This document shows positions 1-11,384 of a stretch of 64,000 nt of DNA, piece after piece. Below the pieces are notes generated by a model, which worked only from the letters and a program-made list of their open reading frames with translations, had not been told where the DNA came from and made no database searches. A program made the position numbers and the translations under genes. The stretch is taken from the NCBI GenBank assembly GCA_030512335.1, contig JAULSU010000002.1:5828001-5892000 (forward strand). Direction: 5' to 3'. Numbering within the stretch: the first letter of the stretch is position 1; each line of letters starts with the position of its first letter. The stretch comes from Immersiella caudata (Eukaryota; Ascomycota; Sordariomycetes; Sordariales; Lasiosphaeriaceae).

Positions 1-1611
1 CTCGAGCTGGATGAAGGCGGCCTTTCTCGGAACTGGCGGCACAGGAGGCAGAGCATCCGCAAGGTTGGAGAAATCCCACAAGCCTGTCTCGTCGTTTCTT
101 ACTGCCAACTTCATCTTCTTTTGCCAGTGTCTGTCGACATAGATGATGGTTGTGTTGAGGGTGTGGAGATCGCGCAGGTGCTTGTAGGTGACAACCACAC
201 GCGCCTTGTCCGGAATGTTCTTGACGATATCGATAAAGGTCTCCAGATCGGGCGTCTTTTTGTGGTCGATACTCTGAATGAGCCACCCGTTATCTGCATT
301 GTCGACTCGAAAAGATCCCCCAGCCTCGCAGACGTAGACGCCCTTGCAAGCAACACCGTAGAGACGGGCTTGCTGGTAGGAGAGGCTGTGGAAGCTACCG
401 CCCGAGACCGAGACAAAGCGATCTGGCGTGATGGCGTGGAGGTCTCCAACCTTGATCTCCACCTCAACCTCTTCGCCACCTCGGAGAAGGAGAAGCTTGA
501 CGGTGCCACCCACGCTCGAGTCGAGGATGTCGTCCAGACGAATGAACTGTGTGAGCAACTCCCCGTTGACCTTTATCAGCACGTCGCCCTCTTCGATGTG
601 TTTATGCGACGGCCCCTCGGGCAGAACAATCTCGGCGACCAGCATGTTGGTCTCCTTGGGGAACGCCTTTCTCATCTGGGCCTCCCACTCTGGCGTGAGT
701 CCCAATCGGCGGCACTCGTCAAAGGGCTTCAGCAAGAACTGGCACTGGATATCACCTCGAGTGATCGGCTTCCCCTCCTGCAGGCACTTTAACGCGCGAA
801 GGGGCCTATCAAGCGGCAAGAAATAATCGGTGGAAGCGCCGTCTGCTCTGCCACCAGCCTGCAAGGCGACGGCGTACCCATCAATGTTCACGACAGGACT
901 GCCAGAACTACCACCGCTCGCAGCAGCACTGGCTTGATAGTAGCATGTGTTGAAATCGCTGTATCCGTCCCCGTACTCGGGAGCGTTACGGTCCAATCTG
1001 CTGATGACGCCAGACAGAATGCTCAGCTTCTCTCCAGCATCGTTACCCACGACTCGGATCTCCACACCAACCTTGGCGAGGTCTGGTCTGAGCGGGAGGG
1101 ACGCGACTGGCATGTACTTGATCGCCTTGGGGTCGAACTTGAGGATGCCGAAGTCGTGGACGGGATCGCGATAGACGGGGTAGGCATCGACTTCTTCGTG
1201 GTTGTCGAACACGCAGTAGCCCCAGAACGGACCCGAGCCCACAACGTGGCGGTTCGTCAGGATGTAGCCTCGTTCGGCGTCGACGACGAAACCGGTGGCT
1301 TCGCTCGTCAGGGCGGGGTCGGTATCGAAGGAGCAGGTCTGGCAGAAGCGGATCGAGACGACGTTGCGGACGACGCTCTCTATGGTCGCCTGCCACTCGG
1401 CTGTGTCGGGGCCGGTGGGGAGCAAGGCTTGGAGCCTGGTGTCATCGAACTCGTCGTACTCGCCCTCGAAGTCGTCGTGGGTCTCGGGGGTGTTCTCGCC
1501 GCCGGAGGAGAGGTCGCCGTTTGGGCGCAAGTGCTTGGGATGGCGCGCATCAATGGCGTGATGGGGGGGCTCTTTGCGCTTGGAGCGAGGCGTGGCATTG
1601 GGGCCGTTCAT
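1..1611 (-). CDS. NMA111: Nma111, HtrA-family nuclear serine protease (partial, N-terminal half)
   Basis: This is the N-terminal 537 codons of a pro-apoptotic HtrA/Omi-type serine protease; the gene continues past the left edge. The family is about 1000 residues, with a trypsin-like domain followed by PDZ domains, and acts in the nucleus. The catalytic triad is visible: His122 in the NRHVVG motif, Asp153 in HDFGILK and Ser238 in GGSSGSPV. Downstream lie the conserved KPITRGDIQ and DECRRLGLT segments and the start of the first PDZ region. The chosen start is the ATG at 1611, followed by a basic, nuclear-signal-like stretch (PRSKRKEP). The upstream frame stays open but is Thr-Pro repeat-like and has no better start. 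No intron is needed in this part. The protease half is intact, with no lesion seen. Confidence 0.95.
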   Translation of the reverse strand, partial: MNGPNATPRSKRKEPPHHAIDARHPKHLRPNGDLSSGGENTPETHDDFEGEYDEFDDTRLQALLPTGPDTAEWQATIESVVRNVVSIRFCQTCSFDTDPALTSEATGFVVDAERGYILTNRHVVGSGPFWGYCVFDNHEEVDAYPVYRDPVHDFGILKFDPKAIKYMPVASLPLRPDLAKVGVEIRVVGNDAGEKLSILSGVISRLDRNAPEYGDGYSDFNTCYYQASAAASGGSSGSPVVNIDGYAVALQAGGRADGASTDYFLPLDRPLRALKCLQEGKPITRGDIQCQFLLKPFDECRRLGLTPEWEAQMRKAFPKETNMLVAEIVLPEGPSHKHIEEGDVLIKVNGELLTQFIRLDDILDSSVGGTVKLLLLRGGEEVEVEIKVGDLHAITPDRFVSVSGGSFHSLSYQQARLYGVACKGVYVCEAGGSFRVDNADNGWLIQSIDHKKTPDLETFIDIVKNIPDKARVVVTYKHLRDLHTLNTTIIYVDRHWQKKMKLAVRNDETGLWDFSNLADALPPVPPVPRKAAFIQLE

Positions 1612-2886
1612 GGCTGCGGTCGACTGCGTCGGCGTCGGCGTCGGCGTCAACAATGGGGTGTTCGCAGAGGAGAAAGACCGGCAGTAAAAGGCAGAAAGGT
1701 GCCCGGAGATGTAGGCGTGGGCGGTGGGACGGTGCGGCGCGGAGCGGGTTTGGTTGCCAAAAGCGATCCGACCGAGGGTTCGGGACGGGGCGACAAAGTG
1801 TGCAGAGGTGGGCGCGGTTGCTGTGGTGCGCAATCTCCGGCTGAGAAGGAGCGCTGGCCGCATTCAAGGTGCCAGTGATGGACTCAGGATGGTATCGCTC
1901 AACCAGTCCCGCGGCGCGACAGATGGGCGAAATAGAAAGAAGGATGTCGGCGACACAGAAAAAAGCCGTCGTGCCAAGAGGTGTGAGCATTCGCGCCTCA
2001 GACAGTTCGCATCGATTGGTTACCGGCAGGCAATGTCAACCCCGCTAGGAGAATTTCGAGCTCGCTTATGCGCTTATCAGAGCCTCGCAGGTCACCTTCT
2101 CTGGACGACAGCAAACATGCGAAGCTCGTATTTCCGCCTCTGAAACGGCACAGTCAATGAGGTCAGCAGCAGGATATTGCCATGCAGATCCAACTCAACG
2201 TGGAATCTTAGCAGCATATATACTGCGCAGGCGCCTTTCCGAAAGTCAACACTCCACTGCCATGGATCGGTCAAATCTGGAATGCTTTCCACAATCTCCC
2301 CTTGAATGACAAGTCGAACTCGCAGACAAAGCCGGCAAGCATGACTTTAAATAGTTCAAAACGCCAGTCAAGCCTTGGACCCATCTCAATATCGGATTCT
2401 TTGAGGGCCTCTGGGATGTGAGGAAGGCTGTTTCCTGTGTTTTCACGCCATCGCAATTGGCCAAATTGCCTTGAAATAGATGAGATGAGAAAATGTGAGT
2501 GCTGCCTTGTCGTGCTGCTGGGTCGTTGGGGCAGTCGACAGGCGAGGCCGCGGTGGAAGGCGGATGAGCTGGGCGAGGTCCTGATGGATGCTGTTGTTGA
2601 GCGTGGGGAGAAAGTTGCCAGTAGATCGAAGGAGCTGGCGGAAACCTGTAGACTCGACATGGGCAGAAGAAGTGCTGTTGCCCGTGAGTTTCTTGATCTA
2701 GTCAAGGGCCGCAAGCTTGCTCGGAAATAGGAGTTGGTATAGATCAAAATAGAGATAGACGAGAATGTCAGTGGCCAGTTCGGTTGGAGAGGTTGACTGC
2801 TGTCTCGGAGTACTTGACCTCGTGATCTAAATACCTCCTGAACCCCAAAGCACGACATGTAAGAGCACGACGCTTAATTCCTCTGG
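1612..2886. other. Intergenic region, possible small coding relic
   Basis: This 1.3-kb stretch lies upstream of NMA111 and downstream of the HET-ankyrin gene. Only small overlapping ORFs occur. The plus-strand stretch at about 2545-2730 has a helical, charged, coding-like composition (ADELGEVLMDAVVERG and following) that resembles the tail of a glycosyltransferase, but nothing around it can be assembled into a gene. Confidence 0.4.
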
Positions 2887-5800
2887 TTATTTCTCGCCCG
2901 AGGACCCGCTCCCAGATTTCCTCGCATCTTCCTCACCCCTGACGTTGCTCGCACCCCCATTTCCCTCAAACCCCCTCTCAAGCAGCAATGCCTTGATGCC
3001 TTGCAGCCCGCAAGCCTCAGCCCACCACAGCGCGGTACGTTGTTCCCGGTCCTTCGCTTTGATCTCGACACCAAGGTCGAGTAATAGCTTGACGCGGTCC
3101 TCAATCCCCCGCTTAGTAGCCCATACCAGCTCGTCCACTCCGCCGTTGCTCATCGTCTTGACATTAGCACCTCTTTCAAGCAACATTTTTATGACGCTTT
3201 TATGCCTCATTTCTTCTGCCCACCACAGCGCTGTGCGCCTATTTTGGCCCTCCGCGTTGATATCAACACCTCCATCAAGTAATAACTCAACGAGGCTGAC
3301 GTGCCCATTTGTAGCAGCCCATATCAGTACATCCTCTCCGCCGCGATCCATCTTTTTGACATCAGCACCTCTCTCAAGCAACAATATCAGGACTTCTTTC
3401 TTCAGTTCCTGTCCTGCCCAAAACAGTGCTGTGCGTCCGGCTTCGTCCTTCGCGTCGATGTCAACACCTCCCTCGAGTAATAAGCTTACCAGGTGTCCGT
3501 TCATTTTGTTGGCGGCCAGCCGAAGTAACCCAACCCTAGCCTGACATTCCATTGCTGTAATATCAGCACCTCCCACAAGCAACAATTTTGTAACTCCATA
3601 ATCCCTTCTCTCTCCTGCTAGCCACAGCGCCGTATGTCCGCTTTCATCCTTCACTTCGATACCAACCCCCCGCACAAGCAACAACGCTATGAGAAATAAT
3701 CTCTGCTGCCTCACAGCCTCCCACAGCGCTCTCTGTCCCTCACGGGCACTACTGAACATCCTTTCGGCGTTAGCGCACCTCTCTTCCAGCAGCTGCAATG
3801 TCCGTATAATCTCATAAGGAGAGAGATCTCTCTCAGCCCACCGCAGCACTGCCAGCTTTAAGCTGTCTTCCACTTCGATACTAGCACCGCTGTCTAGTAA
3901 CAGCGATACCGCCTTAGTATTGCCCTCTCCCACGGCCTCCCACAGCGGTGTGCGCCCCTCCTCATCCCTGGCTTCTATGTCAGCGCCCCTTTCAAGAAAC
4001 AGCCTTGCGAGACCCAATTGCCCTTGACGCGCAGCCTCGAAGAGCGCTGTTCTCTTCTTGTTGTCCCTCCCTTCGATGTCAGCACCTTTGTCAAGCAAAA
4101 GTCTCGCCATATCCTCGGTCCAGCCTACCGCCATCAAGAGCGGTGTAAATCCATTCGTGTCCCGAGCTTCGATGTCAGCGTGGGCGTTCAACAGCAGCTC
4201 CACCATTTCCAGCCGTCCGCACTCCACAGCAAGTGATAGTGGTGTATAACCAAAGCTATCCCGTACCTCGGTGTTGGCGCCCCTCTCGAGTAGGAAATGA
4301 GCCACAGACTCCTCCCCAAACGCTGAGACATAATGCAGAGGCGTTCTGTCACCTCCGATTCTGCCGTCAATACAAGCGCCCTTGTCAAGGAGGAGTATGG
4401 CAAGAGATTTGTTGTATTGTTTGACGGCCCTGAAGAATAGTGTATCCCCGTATTCGTCCTGTGTTTCTATGTCGGCACCTCCTTTGAGTAGTATGTCCAC
4501 CACCTCCCAATGCTCCCCTTCTACGGCGAGCCACAGCAGCAACCTGCCCTTGCACTTCGTATTCCTGGGAGAAGCGCCATTGTCGAGAAGAATCTGAACC
4601 ACGGCTGCATTTCCGGTTTTTGCGGCCTTGAATAATGGGGTATTGCCATTCGTAACACCATGTTCAAGACACATGCCTCTCTTGGCAAGCAAATCAACAA
4701 ATTCAGGGAACCCGTGGTCTGTCGCCCAGTGTACTGCTGATTGATCGTTCCAACCGACAGCAGAGAAGCCACCACCAGCGGCCAGCTCGTCCATTACTCT
4801 TGCAGCCAAGCCGTTTTCCGTCCCCTTGAGACTGTGATTGGAGTTGGCGTCCATGGTTTCCGCCGCCCTGGTATAGACCTCAAGCGCACGCGAGAACGCC
4901 TTGTATGACTTGGCGAAATCTTCTGCCTCGTTCAGCAGAATTCCAAAGTCCAATAAACTGACAACAGTCTCCATATAGAACTGAGGCTGGTTTGAGCGCT
5001 CTGGTAGGTTGGGGCGGGAGTCTTGCGAGTCTGGCTCATGTTGGGTCGCGTTCCAGTCCCAGATAAGGGTGAATTTTATCGGAGATGCCCCTAGAACAAA
5101 ATTGAGTGTCGGAAGTCCCGAAATGAGCGGCAGAGGCCCTGCGAGCTGTGATCCAGACTCAATAGGAGTCAAGATTCTGATAATCGCCGCATGGTTGTCA
5201 AATAGTCGTATAATCAGCGGTCGCGCCCCGCCTTTCGCAAGGCACACAAGATCCCCTTCGCAAACGAGCTTTGCTGTAACTTGGAGTTGATGTCGAGATG
5301 CTGTTAGATCTTTACCTGAGCGCTTAGATAGCAATGCCGTTTTGCCCCATGTAATGACAATATTCTGCACGTCGTCTCGACTGTGGCCTTGCTTCACCTC
5401 GGTTATCCGGCCGAGGATGTGCCCTGGGCCTTGAATCACCGCGAAGCCGCTTTCATCCCACACGCGGACAGACATCTCCGGGGAGAGTGAAAGACGGGTA
5501 AAGCTCTCCAACACTGCGTCCTGTGAAGCCTGGTAATCGACCAATAACCCTGATTGCTCTGGGTTATCAGAGAAGTCGGAGCTTATTGAGAGCAGGGCGT
5601 AGATCTTGTCGACACATTTGGCAGCCTTTCGGGTGTGATATAAGTCTACAAGTTCGGCTAGGGTGTGGGTGCGTAGCGACGAGGCTACTTGCTGGCCTGA
5701 ATCCTGGGGAGGTCGGAAAATCTCATCCCGTATGAGATTGGTAATTGGAAGAATCAAGGCTTGTAGATCCGGGTGTGTATCGTAGGGCAGGTTCATGGCG

Positions 5801-6756
5801 CTGAGGCCTGAACAGAATACAAATCCTTCCAGCTCCGAAGACCCGCATTTCATCAGAATGCGGCGAGCAACGCCAACTTCCTGAACGACCTTGAACGACT
5901 CGTTAGCATATTCGTCAACATGACTTCCTCACTGACCTACCCAAATACGCTGGAACCACGGCCGCTCGAGAACAGCGAAGACGGCTCTCCTTTCTTCTAA
6001 GCTTTCTCCCGGTGCTTTCTTTTGCACGTCCTCCAAGTCTTCTTCTTCCTCCTCTGAGTCCGTATCTTCGGTACCTTCTCTCTCCGAGTATTCTGAGGAA
6101 TAATATTGCGACTCTTCCACATCTCCTTCTTTCGAGTCATCTCCCAAGGCACTGTCTTCATCTTCATCTTCCACCGGTGTGTCGACATCAAGTTTCATAA
6201 ATTTTCCCCTAGCTGCTCCTTTCAAGGCATCAAACGCTATATCGCTATCGGCTGACGCCTCTCCAAGCCAGACAACAACGCGGTTGGCGTTGGCATAAAT
6301 GTCAGCCATCATCTGCACCTGGTGCCCCTTTTCTCTCTCGGCCGGATCCTGATTGATGCAGATAGCGTCGACCCATAAAATGCGGTCGAAAAAGGGATTC
6401 CGAAGATGCAACAGCGCGACGTGGAGGTTCCACGTGACAGATAGACGACTGCTGTTGTTGGTGACAGGCGTGGTTGACCCATTGGAGCACCGGTTGGATT
6501 GAATCCATATCGGCTGTTGATTCTCCTCGGAGCCCCAGACATACGACAATGCCTCGTAGAGATGCGGCCCTCGGTTCAGCTTCCGCAGCGGGTATTCAAA
6601 GATCTCGCATTGTATTGGAGCGTGGTAGTCTTGGTTTGGAAGGAGACGAAGCAGACGAATGTTGCCGTCTTCAGAAAGTGGAGAATAGATGTATGACGGA
6701 GTTGCGACGCCAGGTCCCTCGGACGATTCAGCTATCAAACCTCTCGCACTTTCCAT
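2887..6756 (-). CDS. HET-domain protein with about 18 ankyrin repeats
   Basis: This two-exon gene encodes 1272 residues: exon 1 is 6756-5941, the 51-bp intron is 5940-5890 and exon 2 is 5889-2887. The splice restores the HET motif reading RPWFQRIW then VVQEV. The HET domain (about residues 65-285) shows YEALSYVWG, RILWVDAICINQ and an Asp/Glu-rich insertion at about 195-245 that interrupts it. A linker region of about 350 residues follows, then some 18 ankyrin repeats up to the C-terminus. HET-ankyrin proteins of filamentous fungi belong to the non-self recognition/cell-death repertoire; the exact partner cannot be told from sequence. The last repeats form an alternating two-repeat unit. The start ATG at 6756 is the first in frame and gives a normal HET N-terminus. 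No disabling lesion is visible. Confidence 0.9.
2950..3550 (-). repeat. 198-bp tandem super-repeats within the ankyrin coding region
   Basis: The C-terminal ankyrin repeats alternate between an RTALWWAE-type and a GG.D.L.WA-type repeat, giving a 66-codon unit. The same 10-mer (cccaccacag) lies at 3021 and again at 3219, exactly 198 bp apart, and a diverged copy (cccaaaacag) follows at 3417. Confidence 0.75.
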
Positions 6757-7098
6757 GTTGAATTCAATGTCGAAATCTCAAATTGAATTGTATTCAGAGC
6801 AGTGTTGGCCGCTCTAATTGAGTCTGCACTTGTCCAAAAAATGGAAAGGCTGTACCTCATGGCGACGTTGGATCAGGCGGAGAGTGAGGCCTCATTCCTT
6901 CCCAGTGCCTGTATGCCTTGTAATTTGCCGGCGACGCTTGGAGCTGCAGGCAGACAAAGAGGGAAGCAAAACAACCACAATTGCACGGACACCACAAACC
7001 AACGAATCTTTCCATCCCAAAAAAAATGGTATTACTGTTGCAATATTCCATATATACAGATCCCACTCACTTCATCCCTCATCACTCCCTGCATCAAC
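6757..7098. other. Intergenic, promoter of the HET-ankyrin gene
   Basis: This stretch lies between the fox-2 stop codon and the start of the HET-ankyrin gene, both on the minus strand. It holds only short out-of-frame ORFs and a run of A residues at about 7019. No gene is seen. Confidence 0.6.
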
Positions 7099-10000
7099 TT
7101 ACACCAACTCAGCAGCAGCGCCACCAATCGCCAGCTTCCCGGTCTCCTTTACCTTAGTCTGGAAGATAATCTTCTTTCCATCCTTCCACATCTCCGTGAC
7201 GAGCGTCTGGCCGGGAATGACCGTACCAGCAAAGCGGACCTTGATGTTCTTGAAGGCACCAAACCTGGACACGCACTGTTAGCATCTCAACACATTCAAA
7301 ACTTTCAAGAGATACTCACTTCTCGTAGACGGCCTTGCCAGCAATGCCGAAGAAGCACAGACCGTGGAGGATAGGAGCCTTGAAGCCGCCGACCTTGGCG
7401 AAGGCAGGGTCGATGTGGAGGGGGCTGTGCAGTGTTAGCAACTAGTGCACACTTTTAACAAGAGAACAACTCACTTGTAGTCTCCGCTCAACCGGTAGAC
7501 AGCGGCCTGCTCCTCGGTGGTCTTCTCCTCAACAACAACATCGGGCATCCGGGCAGGAGGCTTGTTGGCCGCCGTGCTGGCGCCACGGTCGGCAGGCTTC
7601 TTTTGCCCGCCGAAGCCACCGCAACCGCGGAGGAAGACAGTCATCTCATTGTAGAAGAGCTCCTCGCCGGTCTCGGCGTTGACGGTGGTGACACCGCTCT
7701 TGACGATGGCGGCAGCACCCTTGTCGACGACCTCAAGGAGCTTGGCCTTGGAGATAAGACGCCCGCTGGTAGGGATGGGGTACTTCTTGATCTCGAGGAA
7801 CTGCTCGCCGTGGAGCAGCATCATGGGGGAGAAGTTGGGGACAAGGTCATCGAGGTTGTAGGGGGTCTCGGCATCGAAGGGGGGAATGACGCCGAAGGTG
7901 GGAATGGCCTGGAACTCGTCGTTGCCCTCGAAGACGTAGCGCAGATCGGTGCGCTTGGCACCAATACCGAGGTTGTAAAGCATGACATCCCGCTCGCCGT
8001 ACTTGAATTCGGTGCCCTTGCCCTCGATCTTCAGGGCCTCCTGGATGGCCTTGAGATGTAGGTTGTTACCACCAGCACTCTAAGAAAACAGTTTGTTAAC
8101 ATCATAGATCTATGCTATATTTTACTATCATACATCATAAAAAGATCACTGACATGTCGTCGGATAAGGGAATCATACCTCCTTTCCGCTTTTGTTCTCC
8201 GCATTAGCCATGATCTTCTGGATGCTGTCCTGAGTCTTCTCAGGGTGGTCTGCCCGGCTGTCGAAGGTGACAATGTCCTTCCAGTTCTTAACCACATCCT
8301 CAGGGGTGAGGGGCACATCGACGGGGAAGCCGTGGCCACCAGTCCTCTGCCACCTGGTCCGGCCAACCCAACCGCTGCCGACCTCATAAAGGCCGCCAGT
8401 GGGGTTCTTAGGGCCCTTCTCGGCGCAGAGAGCCAGGACAACGGGAGCAATGTACTCGGGCTTGAAGGCCTGGACGAGCTCCTCGGGGAGGATAGTCTTA
8501 GTCATGGCAGTGCCAGCGTTTGGGGCAATGGTGTTAACGAAGATATTGTACTTGGCACCCTCGAGAGCAATGGCCCTGGAGAAACCGAGAATGGCGCATT
8601 TCTGGAGACGTCAGTGGGGTTCTAGCTGAAATAAAGATAGGGATCCTTACGGCAGTGGAGTAGTTGGCCTGGCCAAAGTTGCCATAGATACCGCTGGTGG
8701 AGGTGGTATTGACAACACGGCCGTACTTCTGCTTGAGGAAGTAGGGCCATGCGGCCTTGGTAACCTTGTAAGTACCACGGGCGTGGACGTTCATGACGGG
8801 GTCCCAAAGGCTGTCATCCATGTTGTTGAAGGCCTTGTCCCTGAGGATACCGGCGTTGTTCACCACAATATCGACGCGGCCGAAAGCATCAATGGCGGCC
8901 TTGACAACGGCATCACCGTCCTCAGCGGAGAACTTAGCACCCACGGCCTTGCCACCCATCTTCTTGATCTCGTTGACGACGTCGTCGGGGTTGACTAGGT
9001 CGTTCACGACGACGGAGGCGCCGTGCTTGGCAAATGCCAAGCAGTAGGCGCGGCCGATACCAGCACCACCACCGGTGACGAGGGCCACACGGCCGGTGAA
9101 GTCAACCTTCTCACCCTGCTCGTTGCGGCCCATCTTTGTCGATTCCTCGAGGAGGGTAAGGAAGTCGTTGGGTCCGCTGGGGTACTGGGGCTTGGAGAAG
9201 TCGACGACCTGATCCCACTTCTTGAGGACAGCGCTGGGGGTGTAGCTGTCGTCGCACTTGAGGAGCTGGCCACTGGAGCGCTCCCACCTGAGCTTGGCAA
9301 TGTGACCACCACCAACCTCGAAGATGGACCCAGACTCGTTGGTGTTGCTCTTGTGAACCAGGACGGCCACTAGGGGCACAACCCACTCGGGCTTCATGAG
9401 CGCGAGGACATCTGGGGGCATGATGGTCTCAGTCATGCGGCTGGCGGCCACAGGGGCGATGACGTTGGAGATGATGTTGTACTTCGCGCCCTCCTTGGCG
9501 AGAGTCTCGGTGAAGCCGACCATGCCGAGCTTGGCGGCAGAGTAGTTGGCCTGGCCGAAGTTGCCGAAGAGACCGGCAGCCGAGGCCGTATTGATAACGC
9601 GGCCATACTTTTGCTTGCGGAAATGGGGCCAGGCGGCGCGCGCGCACTTGTAGCTGCCCTTGACGTGGACCTTGAAGATGAGGTCCCAGTCGGCATCCTT
9701 CATGTTCTTGAAGCTGATGTCGCGGAGGATACCGGCATTGTTGATGAGGATGTCGATGCGGCCGAACGCCTTGATGGCCGTGTCGATGATCTTGTCACCA
9801 TCCTCGACGCTGTCGTAGTTGGCAACCGCCTTGCCGCCAGCGGCCTTGATCTCATTCACAACTACGTCGGCAGCCTGTGGGTGGGGCGTCAGCGTCAGCG
9901 GCGCAGTGTGCTATCCGTCGCTCCTCAAGCTTAAAACTCACCTTGGTGGAACCGCCCTCGCCCTTGAAAGAGCCACCGAGATCGTTGACAACGACGCTGG

Positions 10001-10100
10001 CTCCTCGCGATGCGAAGAAGGTGGCATATGCCTTGCCGAGGCCGCCACCGGCACCAGTGACAACAACGACCTGGCCGTCGTACCTCAATTGCTCAGCCAT
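7099..10100 (-). CDS. fox-2: Peroxisomal multifunctional beta-oxidation enzyme Fox2 (hydratase-dehydrogenase)
   Basis: The enzyme performs the second and third steps of peroxisomal beta-oxidation: 2-enoyl-CoA hydratase 2 and (3R)-hydroxyacyl-CoA dehydrogenase. Six exons are 10100-9942, 9874-8651, 8601-8179, 8079-7475, 7424-7320 and 7264-7099, encoding 893 residues, the usual length. Two short-chain dehydrogenase domains are present. The first has TGAGGGLG at residue 15 and YSAAK (Tyr164, Lys168). The second has TGGGAGIG and YSTAK (Tyr458, Lys462), with Lys462 restored by splicing. The MaoC-type hydratase domain carries GDYNPLHIDP with Asp802 and His807. All introns are 49-99 bp with GT-AG ends, and every junction keeps frame. 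The C-terminus ends AAELV, not an SKL-type PTS1, and no PTS2 is visible at the N-terminus. Confidence 0.97.
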
Positions 10101-11384
10101 TGCGGATCTGGAGTGTGTGTAGAGTGTAGGGGAAGGCGACAAAAAGGGGGTATCAGGATTCAAAGTTGGAGCAACAGCAAACAATCTTCTCAACTCGCCA
10201 GCACGGGGAAAAAAGGTAAAACGCGCGCAATGGGAAGCAGACGGGATTGTTAATAAAGGGCCCGGTCTGGCGAGTCGGTAAGTGGCCTGGTGGTCAGTAA
10301 CGAGGGATGCCGGCTGCTAAGCCGAGGCAACACGGCCTGCCGCCAATGGACGCATTCCACTGATCCACCGCCATCGTTTTGCCGAGAGCGGGGCAACAAG
10401 CTCACAAGCTCGCCCCCTGTCCGTCGCACTGCCGTCACATGCAATTCACCGCTCCCCAGCTTCTGGGCTCCGGGCGGGATCCCGGCGGAAGTGTTTTCCC
10501 ATGATGCAGCCCTGGGTAATCGTCTCCAGCGAATATTCGCTGACAGTGTCACGTCTCAACAATTCCTATTGTCAATTTCAAAGAAAAGAGCCACCCTTTG
10601 CAGTCGCGGTCCATCATTCTCTCAAAACATGCGGCGATGAATCGGCTTCTCGTTGCCTCCGCGGCCGGGGCCCGAATGGGTGCGTGCACCCGACCAGTTC
10701 TCGGCGGAGCATCTTCGACATGTGAGGCATCACGTCACATGAGTCGCAACAGGGGCTGGGTCGGAAACAACCTGTGGACGCTTGCAGCTCCATGCGTGCT
10801 GCGCAACAAGCTCTGGACTCAAGAAGGGATGGAAAGCAGAATCCATTGAGTTCGGAATCCGCGCGGCTTTTGCATCGGTACTGAGTTCCTGCCGTCTTTC
10901 CGGCAGCAGCCCCGGACTGCTCTGCGAGTAGCCATACGACCTCGTTGCGGCGCCGCAACGATGCAAAATCGCCCACTGATGGCGCTCCCAAGAGTCTGGA
11001 GAAACAAAGGTGAGCGCAGCTCCCCCACACTCTCCTCCCGCCCCACATTGTCGGCCCCGGGCGGGTCCCCGCGCTTCGGGGTAGCCACTGGCGTCATCGG
11101 TTCCCCATCCAAGTTCTGCAGGACCGCAAGGCTGCAGCGCAATGCAGGGTGGGGATATCTGGCTGGGACCACGAATTCAGGTCGCGCATTCACCCCCCAA
11201 TGCTTTCATGCCCAACTGCGACGCCATTCCCAACGCTGTTTCTCCGCCGAAAAACGCTGCGCCCTACACAAGCAAAGTAGCTATCCGAACCGCCGCGGAT
11301 CCTTGCCCCGCATTCCCGCAACGCAGGAGACAACGGTACCCTTCCAAGCCCGGAGATATTCAGAGACATACAGCACTCGCCAGC
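10101..11384. other. Divergent promoter region of fox-2 and TDA10
   Basis: This 1.3-kb gene-free stretch separates the divergently transcribed fox-2 and TDA10. In-frame ATGs upstream of the TDA10 start (from 11142) exist but precede non-conserved sequence. The only regulatory candidate picked out is the CCTCGG hexamer listed separately. Confidence 0.6.
10322..10327 (-). promoter_or_regulatory. CCTCGG hexamer, candidate FarA/FarB (Ctf1) site
   Basis: On the minus strand this reads CCTCGG, about 220 bp upstream of the fox-2 start codon. This is the core recognised by the FarA/FarB/Ctf1 zinc-cluster regulators of fatty-acid catabolism in filamentous fungi. The position and the function of fox-2 fit, but a single hexamer can occur by chance. 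Confidence 0.4.

Noticed and set aside
934..1878. 314-codon plus-strand ORF
   Set aside because: It is antisense to the conserved NMA111 catalytic domain and has a biased, Gly/Val/Arg-rich composition; the minus strand carries the family motifs.
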